NCBI RefSeq assembly: GCF_029962835.1
Contig: NC_080579.1
Coordinates: 85,081,959-85,145,958, forward strand
Direction: 5' to 3'
DNA from: Magnolia sinica
Taxonomy: Eukaryota; Streptophyta; Magnoliopsida; Magnoliales; Magnoliaceae
Length of the DNA stretch: 64,000 nucleotides
Below are positions 46,201 to 55,200 of this stretch, piece after piece. Within the stretch, counting starts at the first letter, position 1. Each line of letters begins with the position of its first letter. The position numbers and the translations under genes are program-made. The notes below the pieces were generated by a model. The model saw only the letters and a program-made list of their open reading frames with translations, was not told where the DNA came from and searched no databases.

Positions 46201-49200
46201 GTGATCCAAATTCAGTGGTGGCCCATTGAGGAACATGCACACACACACACAAACTATGAGCACCATGACCGGACCCATCACACTCCCACAAATGAGCAGC
46301 AATCTTCATTTGTTCACCAATGTAAAGTTTCTCAGGTTGGACAGCACTTTATCAAATGTTATATGATACACCTTTCAAAAGTACCATGTTTGCTTTGTTT
46401 TGATTGCATACGATTAACTGAAGAAAAGGATCAATCCAGCATCTATGTCAAGTTCATCTTCATCATCATTGAAGCCTCATCCTAACTAAGTGGGGCCAGC
46501 TATCTATGTCAAGCTACTTGAAAATTTCAAATTATATTAATGAATATTATGTCTATGGTAGCAATGGGTGGATGTCAGAATGAAAGATGTGTTTGTAAAT
46601 GACTCTTTTTTTTTTTTTTTCCTTTTTCTTTTCTTTTCACACAGACTTGTCGAATGCCAATGTTCATATTGAATAAGCACAGATCCATACAATCAGAATA
46701 TGCTGGTCCTGAAACTGGACTAACCGTTCAGCACTAGGGGTGGCCATGGCGGGGTCTGGATATTATTTAGGGTCGCCTTTTTGTTACTCTTTAAATCTGT
46801 CAGCTTCTTGTTTTAGTACTTTCTCCTGTTTTGCATATGCTTGTCATTCCTCAGATCTGGCTACTGGTTCATAATTGCTTTGTTTCTTCTCAAAAGTGAA
46901 TGATAAAACCCTTCTGATTTGATTTGTCGTTTTAGGACCGTTTCCTCTCTTCAACATTTCTCCTTATCATGGTACATGAGTTCTTTCATGACTTGTTAGT
47001 TTTCTGGGAATTTTTTTTTTTTTTTCTGTAAACAGTTCCCACTTCTTCCCAGAAAAAAAGTGTTTTATTACTCCCTTCCTGAAATTTTCCCCAATGCCCC
47101 ATTCTCCTGGCTTTTGATGGGAATTATTTCCCTAACAAAAATGCTGGGGAAATAATGTGCCTGAAAAGCTGGGGAAATTTTGGCATATATGCCATGGGAC
47201 ATTTTCTTTTAACATCACTGATCGAAAGGTTATGATCATCCAATGAAAGAGTATTTTTGAGAGGGTTAGTCAATCAAAGCTAGACCCCACATGATATAAT
47301 CAATAAGGACAGTCCGGTCCATTCTTCAAGCGATTGCATGGATGATTAATGCGAAATGACCAAGATAATTTTTGAGAGATATTGGTGATTAAAGGTGAGC
47401 CCCACATGATGGACAATGATGAGCCACTTTCCAATAATAAGTATGGATCATCCATTTTCTAGCTGTTGATCAAATGATTAAGATGATTCAATCAAAGTGA
47501 TTTTTGAGAGATGGGCAATCAAAAGTGGTCCACACATTGTATATGGTCCATATCAATGATCAAACCCTTTCCAGTAAAACAATTAAGGGCTGTCCATTTC
47601 CCATCTAGTTGTTGGATGGTTAGGATAAGTAGATCAAAATAATTTTTGGGAGGGATGGACAATCAAAGATTGGCCCACGTGAGCAACAATGATCATGCCT
47701 TTTCTACTATAATAATATGGGGAGGTTTTGACATATTGAACCATGACATTTCTTTTTCATATTCCTGGATAATCCATTCCATTTTCCAAATAAGGTAAAA
47801 AAACCACCATGTGGTTAGCTTTTGTTGCCAACTCATGATAGAACTATGACAGAGCCGTTATAGTCAACTGTTGACCATTTAGAAAGACATTTTTATCTTA
47901 TGCTGCATACCGAAGAGGAATGTGGCTTTTTTTATCCTTACAAACTATAGGTGCTTGTCAAAATCGTGCGAGTAACTTTCAATTTTTGGGCCTTGTTGCA
48001 CATGCATGTGAGAATATAAAAGTTTTAAAATTTGTATACGGAATGCAATTTTAGTAACAATAGGAGTGGAGTTGTTAAGATTGTTGACGAAGAAGTACCC
48101 AAAGACGGCTATTTTCAATGTTGGTTGATAGTTCGTAAGAGTGGAAAGACTGGGAAGGATGTTGCTCATTGAACTAGAGATGGGTAGATGAAGTGGAGAT
48201 GTGCTTCTGGAGGTTTTTTTTTTTTTGTTTGTGAATTCTGCATACCAATCAAACTAAAGGGGGGATTTCTAGGATAGCTATAAGACGAATCATGCTTTAT
48301 GGGAAAAAATGTTGGGCAGTTAAGGAACAACATGTTCATAGGATGTGTAGTTGAAATGGATGAGTGGCTAGACAAGGAAGGATAGAGTCAAAGTTGTGCG
48401 AGTGACCTCCAATTTTTGGGCCTTGCTACACATGTATGTGATATTAGACTCTAAAGATTTTAAAATTAGTTGGACTAAAAGAAAGTATATGGTATGCAAT
48501 TTTAGTAACAATAGGAGTGGAGTAGTTAAGATTGTTCATGAAGAATTACCTAACAATGGCAATTTTCAATGTCATGGGTAGATAGTAGTTCATGAGAGCG
48601 GAAAGATTGAGGTGGATGTTGCTCATTGAACTAGGACGTTGCATACCAATCAAACTAATGGGTATTTTTTTTTGAGATATCTATAAGACCAATCGTGCTT
48701 TATGGGACAAAATATTGGGCAGTTAGGGAACAACATGTTCATAGGATGAGCGTGGTTGTAACGAGTATGTTGAGATGGATGAGTAGCAAGACAAAGGATA
48801 GAGTTAGAAACGAATGCATTAGATAGAAGTTAGGAGTAGAACTAATGGGTAATAAGATGAGGGAAATTAGACTTTAAATGGTTCGGTCACTCACGATGAA
48901 TATGATTTGTTCAACATAAATATATGATTTTGATTTGTTCATAACATGGACAAACCAATTTTGTTCAACATAGACAAATCTAATCCGTACAACATGCATA
49001 TGAAAATCTGATCCATTCATCATGCATAGACGGATCTGATCCATTCAACATATATAGACAAATCTGATGCATGCAAAACAAAGACAAATATGTTCTGTTG
49101 AATGCACAGAGACATGATCCGTACAACATACATACACGACTATGAGCTATTCAACGTACATAGATGAATCTGATCCATTCATTGTACACAGATGAATCTA

Positions 49201-52200
49201 ATCCATTCAACAATTAGCGATAAATCTGACCCATTTAACATACCATAACAGTTCTTATGCATTCAACATACAAACAAATATGATCCATTCAACATATGTA
49301 GACAAATCTAATATGTTCAATATACATAGAAAAATATGATCTGTTCAACATAGATAAAAAGATTTGATCCGTTCATCATACATAGTCCAATATGATCTAT
49401 TCAACATAGATGAATGTGATTTGTTCAATGCACATAGACAAATTTGATCCGTTCAACATGCAAACAAATTTGATCCCTTCATAAGACCAGTGTTCGTAAT
49501 ATTGATACTATCGGCTGATATATTGGCCGATATTATCATTATCGGTCCTCAGCGGCATGAAACCCCCTAGAAATTATAAAAAAAATCCCCGATTTTTGGA
49601 TATCGTGCGATATATCGCACAATATCTCAATTTATCGTGCAATATCGCCGATAAATGCATGATATTATTAAATATAGAAAAAAAAAATCTCGTACCTATT
49701 TTGTCTGCCTGAGGGAGCCTCAATCGATTGGATTTGGTGGGTTGCGGTGGACATTGCCGGATCATGTAAGAAAACCCTAAACCCCTTGTTTTTCTTCGAA
49801 GAGAATTGTTTTGGAAGGAAACCAAGTTTCCACCGATGATTATGGGGATTTGAAAAAAAACAAAATTTAGGAGAGATTTTTGGGATAATTAAGGAATTTG
49901 AAGTTGCCGAGGCTCGTGTGTTGTAGGTTTAATAGAGAAGAAGACAGGAAGTTGTGGAGGCACGTTTACACTTGCGAAATTACCGTATACGGGTTCTTAA
50001 TTTATAATATCATGATATATATCATTTTTCATTATCCATATTGATGGAAAATGGATGATTTTTTAGTTTTTTTTTTCTAATTATTTATTTTTCAGAGTTT
50101 CCCCTTTTTAAGATGATTAGAAAAAATCTTACAATTTACAGTACAACTTCTAGTGAGATATGATTGGACCCTTATAACAACTCACGATACAATTGCTGTT
50201 TTGACAACATTGCTTACATGAATAACATCACATTCTCAAGACCATCACCTATTCTAGACATTGCCTGTTGAAAGTAAATGAAACAAACAAACTCATGCTT
50301 AGATTTAAACCAACAAACGTAATGCAATTGAGCATCACCTAGGGGCCGTTTGGCATCTCTACTAATTAGAGGTTATTTGCTTATTCTAGAAAATTAAGTT
50401 CTTATTTTGAAAATAGACTATTTAGTTTCTAAAAAATTAAGTGATGGAGATGTCACTTTTTTTTAAAGAGCTTATTTGGCTTAAGCGGGTGTAGACACCT
50501 TACCCTGCATGGGATGACCAATTCCAGCAAGATTCGAACCATTGATGACACTTCTAAAATTCTGAATCCATCCAACCCAAAAAAACTCCAAAACCAAGCC
50601 CAATTCCATACCCAAATCAAGCCCAAGCCAAATTCTAAGCCAAGCCAAGTCAAATCCTAAGCCAAGCCAAGTCTAATCCTAAGCCAAATCATAAGCCAAG
50701 CGAAGTCCAATCTTAAGCCAAATTCAAGCCAAATGTGAGCCAAATTGAAGCTAAATCCAAGAGGTGCATCAAGGGGAGGCTTACCCAATGGAGAACACAT
50801 CCAAAAGTCAACTCCCCCCAAAATGCTATTGAATTTCTTTTTAATTACACTCTCTACCGCTCCAAAAGCAAATGAGGGGATGCCATAGGCACCAAGCTCC
50901 TCTTAGCCAATTATAACATTCCATGTGTTATTTGTAACCCTTAACCTTTAATTACACCCTTGCCATTCCTCTAACTATAAAAAAAAGGGGTCCCCCCTCT
51001 CATTCTCTACACACTAAAGAGAGGGAGAGGAGGGAGCTTACCCACACCCTTCTTCTCTTTAAGCACTTAACCTAGCCACCTAACCTAGCCCAACCTATCC
51101 TAACCTAGTCACCCAACCTAGTCACCCAACCTAGCCCAACCTATCTCAACCTAGCTACCTAACCTAGCCCAAACTGTCTCAACTTGGCATATATAGTCTT
51201 TCCAAACCATCCAAACCCTTCAACCAATCTACTCAATCCAAGCTGCTCGTTCAAAGCCCAGCTCATATTTAAGCCAATCCAGTCCGTTTGAAGCCATCAT
51301 CCAACTCATATAAGTCATCTCAATGGTTTAAATCTTGCGGAGTAGGGTCATGGTTGAAAATATCTGATCATCTCTTCTATGAAGAATATTGGGTCTCTTC
51401 TTCCCTCTCTCACATTTCCGTTTTGTCGGTCACCTCACGTGGTACATTACTGTTTTTTATTATTATTTTACTTTGCTTATATCTACTCGCAACACCCACT
51501 TCCTACTCAAATCTCATGCTTTCTCAATTTATCTAGGTGTATGCTCTGCGACTTGTTGGAAGCCCAGATCCTGTCCATCAGAAATCTGGATTGATTGAGA
51601 TGAGTAAGGCCCACCTTTGATGTCCCTCATCCATCATGTGGGTCCCACCTTTGATGTGGACCATCCATCAAGTGGAGCCACACTTTGTTGCGGGCCATCC
51701 ATCATGTGGGGCCCACCTTTGATGTGAGCATCCATTATGTGGGTCCACCTTGATGTGGACCATTCATCATGCGGAGCCCCACCTTCAATATGGGTTGTTT
51801 AGCATGTTCTCCCACCTTAGAGAGATTGTAAAGAGCAGAAAAGAGGGCAAGATGGGAATGACTTCAAAAAGTTTTAGGACAAACTTGTCAAAAAATTAGC
51901 CAAAAATGTCTACCTGTTGCAGACACCCCACCCTACACGGGATGACCAATTGCAGCAATATCCGAACTATTGATGACTTTCGAAATCTTGAAGTTGTCCA
52001 CCCTAAAATACTCCAAAACCAAGCCTAATTACATACCCAAATCAAGCCCAAAATCAAGATCAAGCTAAATTCTAAGCCAAGCCAAGTCCAATTCTAAGCC
52101 AAACCCTAATCCAATTTCAAGCCAAATTCAAGCTAAATCCAAGAGGTGCATCAAGGAGATGCTTATTCAAGGGAAAACACATCCAAAAGTCAACTTTTTC

Positions 52201-55200
52201 CCTCTCAAAATGTCATTAGATTTCTTCTTAATTACACCCTCTACCACTTCCGCAGTAAATGAGGGGATGCCTTGTGGCACCAAGCCTCTCTTAGCTAATG
52301 AGAACATTTCATGTGTTATTTTTAACCCTTACGTAACTTTTAATTACACCATTGCCATCCCTCCAACTGTAAAAATGGATTTTCTCTCTTATTCTCTATG
52401 CACCAAAGTGAGGGAGAGAGGAGGGAGTCATCCACACCTTTCTTCTCTTTAAACACTTAGCCTAACCACCCAACCTAGCCCAACCTATCTCAACCTAACC
52501 CATCTAGCCCATCCAAACCATTTAAACCCTTCAACTAATCTAGTCAATCCAAGCCAATCATCCAAAGCCTAGCTCATATCTAAGTCAATCTAATCCGTTC
52601 GAAGTTATCATCCAAACCATATAAGTCATCTCAATGGTCTAGATCTTGTGGAGTAGGGTTGGGGTTGAAGATATTTGATAATCTCTTCTGTGAAGAGTAT
52701 CAGGTCTCTTCCACCCTCTCCCATAACTCCGTTTTGTTGGTCACCTCACGTGGTATATTACTACTTTATTTTACTTATAGCTACTCACAACACTTAGAGA
52801 AGCAGTCAAAATTCAATTGATCTGAGTTTTTGATGGGCAGGATCTGGTATCCTGGCAAGCCATAGAGCATACACTCGGATAGACTAGCGTGGTGGATTCA
52901 AGGTATATGGATGTATGGAATGCAAGGATGATGCAAGTGTAATGTCTGACTCAAGATAGTAAAAAATATAAAATCTTAGTCGATCCGGGTTTCTGATGGA
53001 CAAGATCCGGGATTCCAACAAGTTGCAGAGCATACACTTGTATAGATTGCGAAAGCAGGGGGTTTGAAAAGGGAGTGAGTGTTGCGAGTAACTATAAGAA
53101 AAGTAGAAGAAAGCAGTAATGTACCATGTGAGGTGACCGACAAAACGAAGTTGTAGGAGAGGGAAGAAGAGAACCGATATTCTTCGCAAAAGAGATGATT
53201 TGATATCTTCAATCCATACCCTACTTTGTAAGATCTAGACCATTGAGATGACTTATTTAGTTTGGATGATAGCTTTGAATGGATTGACTTAGATATGAGA
53301 TAGGCTTTGGATGAGTGGCTTGGATTGACTGGATTGGTTTGAGTGTTTGGATGAGATAGATGGGCTAGGTTGAGATAGGTTGGTTTAGGTTGGGTGGCTA
53401 GGTTGGGCTAGGTTGGGTGGCTAGGCTAAGTGCTTAAGGAGAAGAAGGATGTGGGTGAGCCCCCTCCTCTCTCCCTCTTTGGTGTGTAGAGAATGAGAGG
53501 GGAAATCCATTTTTATACTTTGAGGGATAGTAAGGGTGTAATTAAATGTTATGTAAGGGTTAAAAATAACACATGGAATGTTCTCATTGTCTAAGAGGGG
53601 CTTGGTGATATATGTCATTTCCTCATTTGCTTTGAAAGTGGTAGATGGTGTTATTAAGAAGGAATCCAAGGGTAATTTGGGAGGGGGAAAGTTAACTTTT
53701 GGATGTGTTCTCCTTTGGATAAGCCTCCTATTGATGTACCTCTTGGATTTGACTCACATTTGACTTGAATTTGGCTTAGGATTGGACTTGTCTTAGAATT
53801 TAGCTTGGGCTTGGTTTGGGTAGGGAATTGGAATTGGTTTTAAAGTTTTTTTAAGATGGACAGATTCGGCATTTTGGAAGTCATCAATGCTTCGGATTTT
53901 GCTGCAATTGGTCATCCCACGCAATCTGGGGAATCTATTGTGGGTAGACATTTTTGGCTAATTTTTTGACAAGTTTGTCCTTAAAACTTATTAAAGTAAT
54001 TCCTATTTTGCCCTCTTTTCTTATCTTTCCAATCTCTCTAAGGTGGGCCAACTTGATGAACAACTCATATAGAAGGCAGGGCTTTGCATGATGAATGGTC
54101 CATGTCAAGGTGGGCTCACATAATGGACAGGTACATCAAAGGTGATGGATGGCCTGCATCAAAAGTGTGGCCCCACTTGATGGATGATCCATATCAAAGG
54201 TGGGACCTACATGATGGATGGTGGACATTAAAGGTATGGCCCACATGATGGACCATCCACCTCAAAGGTGGGACCCACATGATCGACATTTGACATCAAA
54301 GGTGGGCCAACATGATGAATGGCCCATATCGAAGTTGGCCCCCCACATCATTAATGGTCCACATTAAGGCGGGCCAACATAATGGACAGAGTGGGCCTCA
54401 CATGATGGATGTCCTGCATCAAAGTGTGGCTCCTCGTGATGGACAGTCCACATCAAGTGGGTCCCACCTAATGGATGGTCCACATCCAAGGTCTCGCATG
54501 ATGGATGACCCATATTCAAAGTGGCCCAACGTGATAGATGATCCATGTAGAAGGTGCGCCCCACATGATGGATGGTGGACATAAAAAGTGGGCCCACATA
54601 ATGATCCACATAGAAGGTGCGCCCCATACAAGTCTACAAACAGTCCAAGAACTTTCTACAAGACTATGCACATACAGTCCAAAAACATTTCCCAATCTGA
54701 ATAACTCGATTTACCCATCTCAGCCGAAGTCATTCTATCCAACATTCCAAACCAATAGAGGGTTTCAAATGTTAATATGTACTCTAGTTCAATACAATTT
54801 TGAATATTATTGAATTGCCAGGATAAGGAGTTACCTATCCATCTTGTTGATTGAATGGGTCATATTCATCTATGTATGTTGAACGGATAAGATTTGTTTA
54901 CGCGTGTTCAACGTATTATATTCTTTTGTGTTTTGATTGGATTAGATTTGTCTATATGTTGAATGGATCAGATGTTTGTATGAATTAACGGATTATATGT
55001 CTATGTATAACAAATGAATAGAGTTTGTTTATGTATATTCAGCAGATCAAATTCCTCTATGCATATTAATGACTTAGATTAGTTTGTGTTTTGAATGGAT
55101 TATCATGTATTTTTTTAATGGATCATATTTGTGTGTGTATGTTGACAGGGATCATATTCGTTTACATATGAATGAACAGATCATATCCATCTATTTATAT

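Noticed and set aside
48905-49485. Regular short repeats resembling a CRISPR array
   Set aside because: Units are directly adjacent and diverged, without constant repeats and variable spacers, and the genome is eukaryotic. It is a satellite.
54312-54631. Overlapping open frames of 70-90 codons rich in HMMDGPH or GPTFYV
   Set aside because: Products of the 40-bp satellite read in several frames on both strands; length is explained by the repeat lacking stops.
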